From Anarhynchus alexandrinus (taxonomy: Eukaryota; Chordata; Aves; Charadriiformes; Charadriidae): 64,000 nt of DNA. Both the position numbers and the translations under genes were made by a program. Positions 41,513 to 53,431 of this stretch are shown here, piece after piece; the stretch's first letter is position 1; every line of letters starts with the position of its first letter. The stretch is from NCBI GenBank assembly GCA_008711295.1, contig VUYV01000080.1, positions 1,773,165 to 1,837,164 of the forward strand. Reading direction: 5' to 3'. The notes under the pieces were generated by a model, which saw only the letters and a list, made by a program, of their open reading frames with translations, was not told where the DNA came from and searched no databases.

Positions 41513-44500
41513 ATGCCGGCCCCGGAGAGCAGATCGGTTTTCGAGGCCGCCCAGGACCCCGTCCTCCTGCACGGGCTGACCCTCGTCACCGGAGTTGCTG
41601 CAGATTCGTGGGTCACCGAGACGGCTCCTGTGAGCCACGGTACGTGGGACTCCGTGGGGGCTGCGGGGGGTTATTTGGCCAAGCTCATGTCTGCCAGTCC
41701 CAGCTCATGAAGAAGCAGCTCTGTCCCCAACACAGCTTGGGTGTTTGCCCTGGAGGTTGGCTGTGGGAGCTGCCTGGTGGGTGGGTAAATGGGCTTTCCT
41801 CGGTGTCACCCCAAGGTCCCCGAAGCTCTTTTTACAGCCATAGGGCTGTTTGGGTGGCTGAGAAGAGACCCAGGAGGCCCCGCTCCTTGCGGTGCGGCCT
41901 GGGGAGCTGCCTGTGCACAGGCTTTCCTCCTTCTTCCAGAGAAACCTGCAGCCACCAGCAGTGAGGAGAAGCCCCATGGGGTCCCCGAGGTGCCGGAGCG
42001 GATGTGCTGCTTGACATGCGGGCAGGTGTTCGGCAGCCGGGAGGAGCAGGTGAGTGGGGCTTGCACAGCCCTGCTGCAGAGTCTCAGCCCCAGCGCGGTG
42101 CAGCCCAGTGCTGGCTGCTTCCTGGAGCTCCACTGCCCACGTCCTCTTGGGATCTGGCCACCAAGACCTTGCTGGCTCATACCTCATTACTTCACAGACT
42201 GAGCACTACCGTCTTGACTGGCACCGCTTCAACCTGAAGCAGCGACTCCTGGGGCGCCGGACACTGCCAGTAGAAGTGTTTGAGGAGAAGACCCGTGCAG
42301 GTGAGGAACAGGGCTGCCCCCAGCGGAGCCCAGAGGCTCTCAATGGCCTCACTAGGGCTGTTTTGTGCAGGGATGGCTACCTCTGCAAGCTCAGGGTCCC
42401 TTTATTCTGCCCCTGTAGGGTCTTCTGGGGGTCCAGCACTACTCCTGAGCCCTGCTGACTTGTTATGGAGAGAAAGGGGTGTTCTACCTGAACCCCTGCC
42501 TAGGCATGCCTGGGGGTCCAGAACCCCAAACCCCTAGCTTCTCAGCCCCCTTGTGATATGTAGGGTATTGGACAGGACATTTTGGGGCCGTGGGCTAGCC
42601 CTTGGAGTCACCTGCAAAGTTTTGGGGAGGCCTTTGGTTAATCCTTGCCCTTCTCCACTGCTTAATTTTCTTTCTCTTGCAGGTGATGTTTCCAGCATCT
42701 CAGGGTCTGATTCAGAGAGCTCTGATACAAGCAGTGAGTCGGAGTTACTGCCCCCTGCCAGTGACAGCCCTGAGACCCCCCCAGTCCCCCGTTCCCACAA
42801 GGTGCTACTCCGCAATGCGAAGGGCCAGCTCATCTCCGCCTACCGCTGCGTGCTGTGCACCAGGAAGGCAAGTCACAGCCCAGCTTGTTGGGAGAGGGAC
42901 CCCAGAGGAGGGGGATGGCACTAGTGTAGACATCTGTCTGACAGTCCCCTCACGTCCCAATATGGGAAGGGTTGTCTCTGGTGCCAGGTCAGAGCCCCAG
43001 GCTTGCTGGTGGCCTGATTTTTAGTTCTTCAGTGTTCCCAAAGACCTGCTTCAGGAGCCAGCAGAGGGCGGGTGTCTGTCCTGGGGGACAGTAAGAGATT
43101 ACTAGGTGACCCCATGGGTGCTAGCAAGGTTGTCTGTGTCTCAGGGTGGCATCGAGGAGCCAGTGGAGCTGACAGCATCACTGCAGAACCTTGATGCGAA
43201 CACGTGTTGGGTTGTGCTGATGATGGGCGGTGGGCACTTCGCAGGAGCTGTGTTCCGAGGGTGAGTACAGGGGGACAGAGCTGGGGGTTGCCCCTGTGGG
43301 CATGGTCAAATGGGGCTAGGTGTTGGATGGCCATCCCCTGTATATTCTTCCATCACAGTGCTTACCACACCCTGGGCACCCACAGCTCCTAGTCTTGGAG
43401 AGTTGGCTAAGCCCAGTTGCGCTGCAAGAGAAGTATTAATCTTTCAGGCCCCAGGGGCAAGCCACAAGTCCTCCGGGGTCCTAGGAGCATCAGCTCACCT
43501 CCTCTCCATACATGGCGCCCTGTTGCTCATGCCTGCCCCTTTCTGCAGCCCCCAGGTGCAGGAGCACAAGACCTTCCACCGCTACACGGTGCGAGCCCGG
43601 CGGGGCACATCCCAGGGCCTACGGGATGCTCAGACCCCAGGATCGGCACCCAGGTCAGCCGGAGCCTCCTTGCGGCGTTACAACGAGGCCGCGCTGCTCA
43701 AGGTGAGGACACACCACAGCACTGGGCTCTCAGCAGAGAGACATGGTCATGGCTGGCTCCATGAGGTGGTACCACATCGCTGCTGGAGGGCATGGGTGGG
43801 ATGTGAGCTCTGGAAGGGGTCAGGGCCCAGTTGAGGCTGCTCTGTCGTGGGTTTGTCCCTGCTCCAGAGCTACCTGTGCCCACACAGTGTGCTTGGGATC
43901 CCATAGTGCCTCCCTTTCCTCCCCAGGATATTCAGGACCTGCTGGCAGCCTGGGCGCAGCACCTGAATGAAGCTCAGCGCATCTTCCTCCGGGCTCCTCG
44001 TCATAACCGTGCGCTGCTCTTTGGTGGCAGGAACCCACCCCTCAGCCGGGGCGACCCTCGCATCTGCCACATCCCTCTCAGCACCCGCAGGGCCACCCTG
44101 CGAGAAGTGCTGCGAGTCCACGCCATGCTGGCCAGCCTGCTGGTGTATGGTAGGTCAGACCAGCCCTGGTGTTTGTGGGTCAGAGCAGGTGGGATGATGT
44201 GGTGCCTTGTGCATTAGGGCATGCTGCCCTAGGGGGTGGAGGTGCTAGCTCTCCAGCCCTCAATCCCTGGAGACATGGGGTGCTCCCTGTCCCCAGGCAA
44301 TGACAGGAGCACCCTTGCTGCCCAGGGAAGGACACACCACTGGAGGACATCACTGGATCCCCCCAGAAGGCCTGGCAGAAGAGGCAGCAGAAAACAGAGA
44401 TGGATCCCCCACAGGAGGACACAAGTGGTGAGTTGAGCCATGGAGGGAGATGTGACTCTGAGCAAGCAGAGTGGTCTGGTATTATGGCACGGGACCAGAT

Positions 44501-47500
44501 TTGCAGCCTTGTAACAGGGCCTGGCACCACAGCAGGGTTCTGCAGGGTGTGGCCTCGTGCTATGCAGGAGAAGGGCAGGGTGTGCTTGGCTGAGAGCTGC
44601 TAGTGATTTGTGCTATGAGTGGGGTCTCAGCCCCTGTTTTATCACCCCTCTCAGTCCCAGAGGAGGAGGAGGAAGAAGAGGAGGAAAGCCTTGCAGGGGA
44701 ACTGGAGACTGTGGAAGTGACACTGGGGACCTTGGACCTCCGGGAGTTTGAAGTGATGCCCAAGCGAAACCGCAAAAGGAGGAAGAAGAGGGACAAGAAG
44801 GTGGAGAAAGGTGAGGGGGAAGAACTGACTGGAGCAGTGTAGGAAGGCACTGGGGAAGGGACCACCGTGGCTGCACTGCAGGCTGGCCCTGGCCTTCTTC
44901 CTCACCACGTGCTCCCTGTGCAGGACCTTGTGCCGAAGAGACGGGATGCCGTGGTACTCAGGATGGGCAGCCTGGCCTGGAGCTGGTGACGGAGCTGCAG
45001 GGGGAGGCTGAAGGTGAGCCCCTTCCCTGGGACAATGGAGGTAAGTGGGGTCGGGAGCTGAGCTGGGTGGATGTCTGCCCCATTTGCTGGTGGCTTTGCA
45101 GCGGGGATAAGAGCATGTTGTCAGGCAGGTGCCCAGAGCAGCTGGGTGTGGGATGGCTGTAGTGCAGCCACATGCCTTCGAGTGAGCCGTGTGTTTGGAA
45201 TGGTAGCTCTGACACGGGGGGCGGGCAGCACGTGGCTAAGCCAGGTGTTTTGGGGGGCATTGGAATGGGTCTTATCTCGGGAGAGGGCTTAGCTGCTGCC
45301 AACAGTGCCCAGCAATGCCATGGCACATTGTCACAGACTCTGAAGGCGCTGGAGATCCTGCAGTGCCCAAATCCAGCTAACAGGACAACGGTTTAACTGT
45401 ACTGTATGTGTTTCCTAGTCAGACCAGAGCACTGCTCTGCCCAGGGAGCCATCAGACTCCCCTCCTCTTCTTCCCTCATAGGAGACCCTCAGACCCAGCT
45501 CCGCGATGCCCTGTTCACCGCCTGCAAAACAGGGGATGTGGGGACGCTGCGGCACCTCCTGGGTGTGCCAGAGAGTGGGGGCCTGACGGGGAACAGCAAG
45601 GATGATGGGGAGGGCATGCAGCCCCTGGATATGACCCGCTCCCTGCTCAACCAGCCTGTGGACGAGCGCGGCTGCACCCTGCTTCACGTGGCAGCACGGG
45701 CAGGGAAGGCTGAGGCTGTGTGGCTGCTGCTGGAGGCGGGGGCGGACCCTGCCCTCAGGTACGGCCGCAGAGCGCCCAGCGATTGACAAGCACAACCCCA
45801 CTGCGGGAGCCCAGCAACTCCCTCCTGTCTCAGCCACGGGAGACTGGTGCCAGCCTTGTCCTGGGACAGCCGGGGTTGGTCTCTACCAGCTGGGACATCT
45901 GGGTTTGTTATGGGACACCTAAAAGCTGAACTACCATTCTCTCTGCCTGCCTGGTCTGGCACAGCGGCAGGCAGGCACTGCCCCAAAGTGCTCCCAGGTT
46001 TATTGGTAGGCAGTTCAGAGGGTAGGGATGAGACCACCCTTTGCCAGGGCGTTTGACATGCAAGAAGGGGAGGATTTGGGGGATTCTGATGTAGGGATAA
46101 GCAACTTTCCTCTCCTTGGCTGCGATACCCTGGCATGCAGTACCCGTAGCACATCTCTGGGGAGTCGCTGGGCTCACAGCCCAGTGGGACACAGGCAGTA
46201 AGAGGGCAGGGTGAGCTGGTTTTCCTTGTCTCGCAGAGACAGGCAGGAGAGGACCCCCTACTGCGTCTCTGCTGACAAACTGACCCGCAACGCCTTCCGC
46301 AAGTTCATGGTGGACCATCCAGACAAGTACGACTACAGCCGTGCCAAGGTGGGTGCCTGCCCTCTGCCCTCGCCTTCTGGGGGGTGGGGGACCCCAGAGC
46401 AAAGTTGCCTTTCATCTGTCTATGCTGTTGCCCCTGGCTCAGTGGGAGGTGCTGATTGCCCTCTGCCCCCAGGTGCCAGGGCCCCTCACACAGGAGATGG
46501 AGGCCAAGAAGCTGGAGAAGAAGCGGGCACAGAAAGCCCAGCGGAAGCAGCGGGAGCAGGCGAAGCGGGAGGAGCAGCAACGCTGGGAGCAGGAGCAGGG
46601 AGAAAAGCAGCGATTTGCAGCCCTGTCCGACAGGGAGAAGGTGAGGCCGTGCGTGGGGAAGGGGATCCAGCCTGGCTGGGGCAGTGCCAGTGCGGTGGGC
46701 TCTGGGCACAGCAGCTCCCAGGGGCTGGAGGGGGGCTGAGCTGTCTCTCTGCTCCCCAGAGGGCCCTGGCTGCCGAGCGGAGGCTGGCTGCGCAGCTGCA
46801 GGACACCGGTACAACTCTTACCAACATCAGGTAACAGCCCCGGCAGCACAGCTCCGCAGACGCACTCTCCCATGTCAGCTCAGCTGTTCCCTGCCCTTCT
46901 TGCTCCAGTTCTCATTTCCAGTCTAAAGCTATTCCTGTCCACTCGATTCCCAGCAGTGCCTGTCTAAAAGCTTTCTCTCTTTCTTCCCCTGCCCCCCTGA
47001 AATACTTCGGAAAGGACAACTTGGTCCACTTGCAGCCAGACCTATGGCAAGCCCATCCCCCAGCCGCTCCTGTGCCCCTGACCCTGCATCCCACATCCCT
47101 TCCTTATGCCACTGCACAGGCTCGAGGGCAGCCAGCCTTGCCCGTGCTGATTTGGGCAGGGGCTTTTTAGCCCCCCATGGAGCCAAATTCTCCATGTTCC
47201 ACCTGCCTCGAAGTGTGTCACCCCATGCAGCTCCTGGGAGCGTGTCCTGGCCAGGCTGCTGGATGAGCCCTGTAGGACCACAGGAGCCTCATGCTGCTGC
47301 TGTCTCATGTCACAGCCCAGGCAATGAATCCTCTCTGCTCCACTAACCCTCTTGCAAGTGTCCCCTGCGCTCAGGGCTACCTCTGCTCTTTCCTGCAGCC
47401 GCTGCTGGCATTGTGGAGAGTCCCTGCTGGGCCGGATCCCTTTCCATTACCTCGACTTCTCCTTCTGCTCCACAACCTGCCTGCAAACCCACCGCCGGGC

Positions 47501-47519
47501 CCGAGCCAACCACACGTAA
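41513..47519 (+). CDS. ANKZF1: ANKZF1 (Vms1 homologue), peptidyl-tRNA hydrolase of ribosome quality control
   Basis: Cleaves nascent chains from tRNA on stalled 60S subunits and works with p97/VCP at ER and mitochondria (family knowledge). Exons: 41513-41639, 41940-42049, 42198-42300, 42683-42867, 43145-43260, 43549-43702, 43927-44149, 44326-44427, 44655-44810, 44924-45040, 45482-45758, 46237-46348, 46473-46640, 46760-46830, 47399-47519; about 713 residues against 726 in human. It has a C2H2 finger (CCLTCGQVF...HYRLDWH), the release-factor-like VLRF1 domain with catalytic loop [10 protein letters not shown] (Gln at about 236), an acidic/basic linker, and an ankyrin segment ([20 protein letters not shown]). 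It also has a coiled-coil KR/E-rich stretch, a VCP-interacting motif ([11 protein letters not shown]) and a C-terminal CWHCG...CSTTC finger. The intron after exon 4 uses a GC donor (AAG|GCAAGT). Exon 10 has an alternative in-frame donor at 45013. Confidence 0.96.
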
Positions 47520-47969
47520 GGCTGGGGACTGCTGCCACCTGCCAAGGATCGATGTGGTGGAGACACAGCTGAGCACTGGCTGAGCAGTGAGGGAGAGCCT
47601 GTTGAGCAGCGCCGGTTGGAGGGACCGAGGTGTCGTCGTCAGGAGCAACTCTGGCAAGGCTCAGGGCAAGAATGTCACTCTGGGTGGTGACTCTGGGGAC
47701 ACTACAACCGCGAGGGGTAGTGAGTGTGAGGGGTTGGGACTGCTCTGTGGCCCAGCTGCAGCTTGAGGTGTCTTGCTGCTGGCTTTTCTTATGGCTACCT
47801 CGTAGGCTGCTGCCTGTGGCTGTGGGACAGATCCTGACATATCCAGACCCTGCAGCCCTGAGCCACCTGCAGCCGTGCCTGCGGGCACCCCTTTGCCCTC
47901 TCCTCTCCTGGATACCATCGGTGTTTCAGCCATATCATGTTAGGAACTACCTCCTCTGTCTGCGTTGTC

Positions 47970-47975
47970 AATAAA
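47970..47975 (+). terminator. Polyadenylation signal AATAAA (ANKZF1)
   Basis: TTGTCAATAAAGAGG lies about 450 bases past the ANKZF1 stop and fits the transcript end. GLB1L ends on the other strand at about 48.19 kb, so the two convergent genes are separated by roughly 0.2 kb. Between 47520 and 48209 I see only these 3' UTRs and spacer. Confidence 0.75.
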
Positions 47976-48208
47976 GAGGTGCCTTGACCCCCTAGGCATG
48001 GGGGGTGTCACTATTTGGGAACTATTTGGGATTAACATGCAAAACAAGATCCGTTCTGAGCCCCTTTCTCTTTAGTGCAGACCCTGCCTGGCTCTGGATG
48101 TCCATGCCAGGACATGTGTCCCTTTCCTAGGGCCCTGCAGCCCCTGTGCTTTACCAGCCCCCTGCCACCTCCCAGCAAGAAGCGATGCCGGTGCCCAGCA
48201 GCCCTGCA

Positions 48209-48214
48209 TTTATT
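48209..48214 (-). terminator. Polyadenylation signal overlapping the GLB1L stop codon
   Basis: The minus strand reads ACAGAATAAATGCAGG, where TAA (48210-48212) is both the GLB1L stop and part of AATAAA. If used, the 3' UTR would be only about 15-25 bases. No other canonical hexamer is evident on this strand between here and the ANKZF1 3' end. Confidence 0.6.
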
Positions 48215-51200
48215 CTGTGGCCTCAGTGCTACGGCTGAGGGTCCTGTTGAAAAGGGGTCTGTCGACAAAGAGCAGGGAGGGGGCAGGGGGTGCCCCCTCC
48301 AGCTCCAGCACTGTGATGTTGTTGGGGTGGCCAACATGCAGCACTGAGCCGGGCACAAAGAGGGTCTGCTGAGGTCCGCGGCAGGGCCAGTACCGGCCCA
48401 GGTTGAAGCCATTTATCCACAGCTGGCCCTGGAAAATGGAGATGGGACTGAGCTCTGCCCCTCTCCACCTTCACCCCCTTTCCTGGCTATGCATCACCTT
48501 ACCTTGCTCCAACCCGGGAACTTCACGAAGGTGTCCCAGGCGATGCCAGGGGTCTCAAAGGTCCCAGTGTAGAAGGCTGGCCCTGCTCTGCCCCTACTGC
48601 TTGATTTTGGCAGGGCAGTGTGGGGCCATCCCTGCTGGATGGCAGTGTCCATGGCCAGCGGGTAGATGAGCCAGTTGCTGAGAGTGGTGGAGTCCAAGGA
48701 GAGGTTCCCCAGCAAGCCCTGAGATGGAGCAGAAGGGAAAATGAGGCAGCAGGGTCTGCCACGGGCAGGAGCATGCTTGGCTTCGCCAGGGCACGTCCCC
48801 CTCGCGGCAGTGAAGGTGGGATGCGATCTCCTCCAAGCAGCTGCACTGCTGTGGCAGCGTAAGTGGGAGAGAGGGGTGCTGGTCTCACAGCCAGGTCCTG
48901 GTCCTGGCAGGTTTGCCAAGGGATGGTGTGAGATTAATCAGGGAGCAGGGCTGGCGGTGGCCCCGCTGTGGCTGGGGTCTGTCGTGGGTGACAGGAGAGG
49001 GGGTGTTTGGCCACATGGGTGGCCAGGCCATCCCCTCGGGAACACCAGGGCCCTCTCCCCTCACCTTGAAGTCACTGACGTTGGCCCCAAAGCTGATCCT
49101 GCCCATGTTCTCCAGAAGCACATCCAGAGTGTCCCCTGCCTTGCCCGTCACATGCAGCGTTGTCTGCCCGTCCCGTTCCAGTGTCCCCTGGTACTCCTGC
49201 AGCCACAGGATCAGCGCTGCCACCCGGTGCCCAGATCCCACTGCCCCGAACACTGCCGGCAGCCTGCCAGCGTAGCACCCCACTGCCTGCCCCCCCACCA
49301 AGCTGGCCCAGGGCTGCCCCCTGCCCCCAAAAGGGGCAAATTCCAGCCAGAGGGCTACCCCACAAGGGCTCGGTGTGGCTCTCAGCACCCCGGCTGTACC
49401 CGAGACCCTGCCATGGCATGGCCCCCGAGCGCTGGGCCAGGGACGGGTGTGCTCCCGCAGCCTCACCTGCTGCAGCATCACGTAGCCGCGGTCGCAGACG
49501 CTGTGGGGAGGAGCGCCCAGTATGGCTGGTTCCAGGACATCCCAGGGTAGCTGTGTGCGGTACACCACAAAGCCATGGGCCTGTGGGACACAGCAGAGCA
49601 GCACAGAAAGGGAAACAGGGCTTAGAGATGAGCTCTGCTCCTCCACCCCAAAGCCAGGGCAGGGCAGACAAGTGTCTGCCCACTGCACCCAGCCCCTCAC
49701 CTGCTTTATGGCCTCAAAGGTGAGAGGAAACTGGCTCTGGATGGGGCCAGAGGGGCACAGCACATCCAAGACATCCAAGAGGTTGGCATACTGCAAAGAG
49801 AGAGGGATGTGGCCAGGGCAGTTGGGCAGTGCCAGGCAGGGACAGCACAGCCCTCAGGGCAGGCACTAACCTTCTGCAGGGCCACCCAGCCATAGGCGTA
49901 CTTGGGGGTGGCAGGTGGCATCGGACCGACTGGAAGGGGCTGGAACTGAACAGCAAACTGTCAGCAGAGCAAGCAGGGAGATGTCCCCTGCCCTGCCCTA
50001 CCAGGTCCCTCTGTGTCCCCCCTCTTCCCTGGCACAGGGCAGGGGTGCCCAGTACTGTCCCCCTCCTCCTGCCAGGCTCAGCACCTTGCTGATGACTGTG
50101 CGGATGGCAAACAGCTTCTCGGTGGGGTCTCCCGCCTCTGAGAGGGGGGCATCATAGTCGTAGCTGGTGGTCACTGGTTTGTACTGGTCCTTGAAGTCAG
50201 CACCTGGCCGGGGAAGCGATGGGAGCTGGAGGAAAGGGCTCTGGCAGAGCCCAGGGCATGGAACCCAGCCCCAGGCTGGCTGCAGTGCAATGGGGGGGTA
50301 TGACCCAGAACTGGGAACCCCTGCCCGCAGACAAAAGGAGTCCCAGGGGGCATCAAGCTTGGGTTCGGGGTCTCTTGGGTATGTACCAGCCTGCCCTGTG
50401 GGACAGAACAGGAGCCTGAAGCAGGCTCCTCAGGGATGGCCACGGAAAGCCCCCCAGCCCCGCAGTGTGCCCCCCCTCCTTAGGACAGGGCCCTACTCAC
50501 CACTCCAGTAGGCGAAGTTCGTTCCCCCATGGAACATGTACCTATGGGACACCCCAGAGAGCCTCGTCAACACCCCCACAAACCTGGTGGGAGCTTCACC
50601 GGGTGCTGTCCTCTCCCTGCTGTCCCTGCAGTCCCAGCTCTGCCTGCCTCCCCCTGCCCGAGCCCCACAGGACGAAGGGGAGAGGTGATGCCCACTCCAA
50701 TGCTGGCAGGTGGGAGAGCATCACACACACCCCCAGGCTGTGCCCCCTTCCAGCTCACTACTTGCATGTTGACGCTGGCTCCCAGTTGCAGCATGTCCTC
50801 CAGCCCCCGGGCCACCTGTGCTGAGCTGGTGCTGGCATGAGCCTCCCCCCAGTAGTCCAGCCAGCCCGTGTAGTACTCGGAGTTCACCTGGGGGAAAAAG
50901 TGACACTCAGAGTGTCACCTGCACAGAGCTGGGGCTCCTGGCACCCCTCTGTCAGCCACATCCCCCCTGCTCACCTGCAGCCTGGTGCCAGCACCCCTGT
51001 TTGCCTCGTCCCCCCCAGCCCCTCTGCCTCCCCAAAGCCATCGCAGGTCATTCTCCCCCTGCCCCTCACCATACCAAACTCACCAGGGGACCCTTTGGCT
51101 CGACGCGGCGCTGGGCACCAAACGCCTCTGTCACGTTGGAGCCTGCAGAGGTGGTGGGAGGGAGGTTGGAGCAGGATGGAGCTGGGACCCCCATCCCCTC

Positions 51201-53431
51201 TCCTCCTCCCCCAAAGGGGTACCTGGCCCGAAGTCGATGGTGGCGTAGAGCCCCTGCAGCGTGCCGCAGCGCAGCTCCTCCGCCTGTGTGCCGTCGGTGG
51301 TGAAGAGCAGCACCTCGGTCCCCAGCAGTGCCCGGAAGGAGCCCAGCAGGTGCCGCAGGTACTCGTAGTCACAAGCGTAGTAGCTCCCATATTCGTTCTC
51401 CACCTGCGACCCGGGCAGGGGCTGGCACATGGCAGGGCTGCAGCCAGGTCCCACCGTGCACTGGGGTGAGCACCCAGCTCCCCCCTTCCCTTCCGACATC
51501 ATTAGACGTCATGACAGCCCCCAAGTGCACCCCAAGACTGACCTTCCAGCCCTGCTATGACCTCCAGCTCTGTCAGCGTCCCACAAACCACAAGCAGAGT
51601 GGTGGCAGGTACCCCAGAGTCCCAGCCCTTGGATTTAAACCCAGGTCCAGAGGTCGGGAGGGATTTATCTAAGAGCTGTGCCAGATGAGGGCACTGTGTA
51701 GCGGGTACAGGTGGCTTTTTGGGGCACGTCCAAACATGACGCAGAGCAGGGCAGGGGGCTGGGTCCCACAGCACCCTACCTGCACGCTGATAATGTTGCC
51801 CCCATTCTGGTAGAGCCGTGGCTTGATCTTGGGTAGCAGGACATGGAGCCAGGAGTCCACGGCGGCCAGGTAGGCTGGGGAGGGAGAGGACAGCTCAGCT
51901 TGGCCACAGCATCCACCCCAGCCCACCCACAGCCAGCCCTGCCAGGAGGAGGATGAAGGAGATGGGGCATGGGAGATGGAGAGGATGGATCATGATGAGG
52001 AAGCAGAGGTGGAGAACAAACTACAGCGCTCCCAAAAGATGGACAAGAGGATGGGAGAGACCACGCAGCAGGGCTGGCAGAGGCATAGAAAGACACTGGT
52101 ATGCCGGGGCTGGCCCCAGGTTGTAAGGACATGGTGGCCAGAGCCCCGTGCTGAGGCTCACCGGGGTCAGAGGAGCGCAGAACGATGTCTGGTTTCCACA
52201 GCAGCCAGGCAGGCAGCCCACCCTGGAGAAACAAGTGGATAGGGAGGCAGAGGAACCCATGCCAAGTGGATAGGGAGGCAGAGGAACCCATGCCAAGCAG
52301 GGGCTGGGGGGGGGGGGCTGGGGCTCACCATCTCCCACTCTGCACAGATGTAGGGTCCCGGCCGCAGGATCACCAGAAGCCCCAGCTCGGCTGTCAGGTC
52401 CAGGAAGGCTTCCACATCCCGGTCCCCAGCAAAGTCATAAACCCCCGGCAGCGGCTCGTGGTAGTTCCAGGGGACGTAACTGGGGTGAGAGGGGAGATCA
52501 GCATGCAGGGGCTAAGGGCACCCCAGCACAAGTGGGAACCGTCCCACAGGCTGGTCCCTCTGCTCCTGGGAACTGGTGTCCAGCCTGGGCTGAGGATGGC
52601 AACCGGGGTGCAACTGGGACTAGTCCAGGCTCATGCTTGTGTCTGGCAGGGGCGTCCTGGGGGTCCCAGTCAGGCCAGTGCAAGGGCTGGTCCCCATTCC
52701 CCTGTGATCAGACAAAACCCTTGCCCCTCTCCCTACTCTGGGGACCCCAGAGACCCCGAGGAGCCGTGGTGGCTGTGGTCTGTGTGCCATCAGGTCTGTC
52801 CCCGTCACTTACACCTGCACGGCGCTGAGCCCACTCATGTACATCTTGAGGAGCCGGTCCCTCCAGGCGGGGCGTGGGACACGGGCGTAGTGGATGCTGC
52901 CTGAGATGTAGCGGAAAGGGACACCATCCTTACGGAAACAATCCTCCTCGTAATCCAGCTGGAAGGAGCGTGCCAGGGTGGAGGCCTGTGGGAAAGAGGG
53001 GCAGTGCTGGGGGGCTGCAGACAGCCCCCCCATCCCAAGCCCAGCCAGTGAAGGGATGAGGCAGGTACCACGCTGTCCCGGGAGAGCAGCAGGGACAAGC
53101 AGGGCAGCCGCTTGATGCCCACCCCCCCCTCGCTAATCAAACACCCTGCAGCTGAGCTGGTGGCATTTTGGGGGACGGGTGCCGGGAGGGCAGGCAGGGA
53201 GCTGGGAGTACAAGCGGGACATGGGGGCGGGACATGGGCTGCAGGAGAAGGGAGCCACAGCAGGAAGAGCAAGGACATGCGGAAGGAAAGCAAGGCAGAT
53301 CCCGGAACCGTCCCACTGGATTCTTGGCAGCTCAGCACCATGCACTTCTTCCAAACTTCCCACCCGTGCTGGCTGACCTGTGTGTGCAGGAGCCCCACCG
53401 CCAGCAGCAGGGCGAGAGCTGGCAGCCCCAT
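48210..53431 (-). CDS. GLB1L: GLB1L, beta-galactosidase-1-like protein (GH35)
   Basis: Secretory or lysosome-type glycoside hydrolase family 35 paralogue of GLB1; its physiological substrate is not settled. Exons in transcript order: 53378-53431, 52813-52985, 52329-52479, 52162-52222, 51780-51874, 51223-51403, 51084-51142, 50766-50887, 50501-50541, 50085-50203, 49871-49945, 49701-49790, 49467-49580, 49065-49196, 48503-48718, 48210-48428; about 633 residues against 654 in human, phases consistent. The first 18 codons ([18 protein letters not shown]) form a signal peptide. The TIM barrel includes [16 protein letters not shown], the acid/base motif VENEYGS (Glu at about 182) and the nucleophile motif VNSEYYTGW (Glu at about 262), both intact. 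Then come [13 protein letters not shown] and [15 protein letters not shown]. The C-terminal jelly-roll part has ENMGRISFG and [14 protein letters not shown]. The intron between exons 8 and 9 needs a GC donor (AT|GCAAGT). The gene converges on ANKZF1 and diverges from STK16. Confidence 0.95.
52233..52294 (-). repeat. Perfect 31-bp tandem duplication next to a GLB1L acceptor
   Basis: Two identical 31-base units (each containing gtggatagggaggcagag) lie head to tail at 52233-52263 and 52264-52294. They sit in GLB1L intron 3, starting 11 bases from the exon 4 acceptor (exon begins at 52222). The branch-point and polypyrimidine zone therefore falls within the repeat. The absence of mismatches indicates a recent event. 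Confidence 0.9.
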
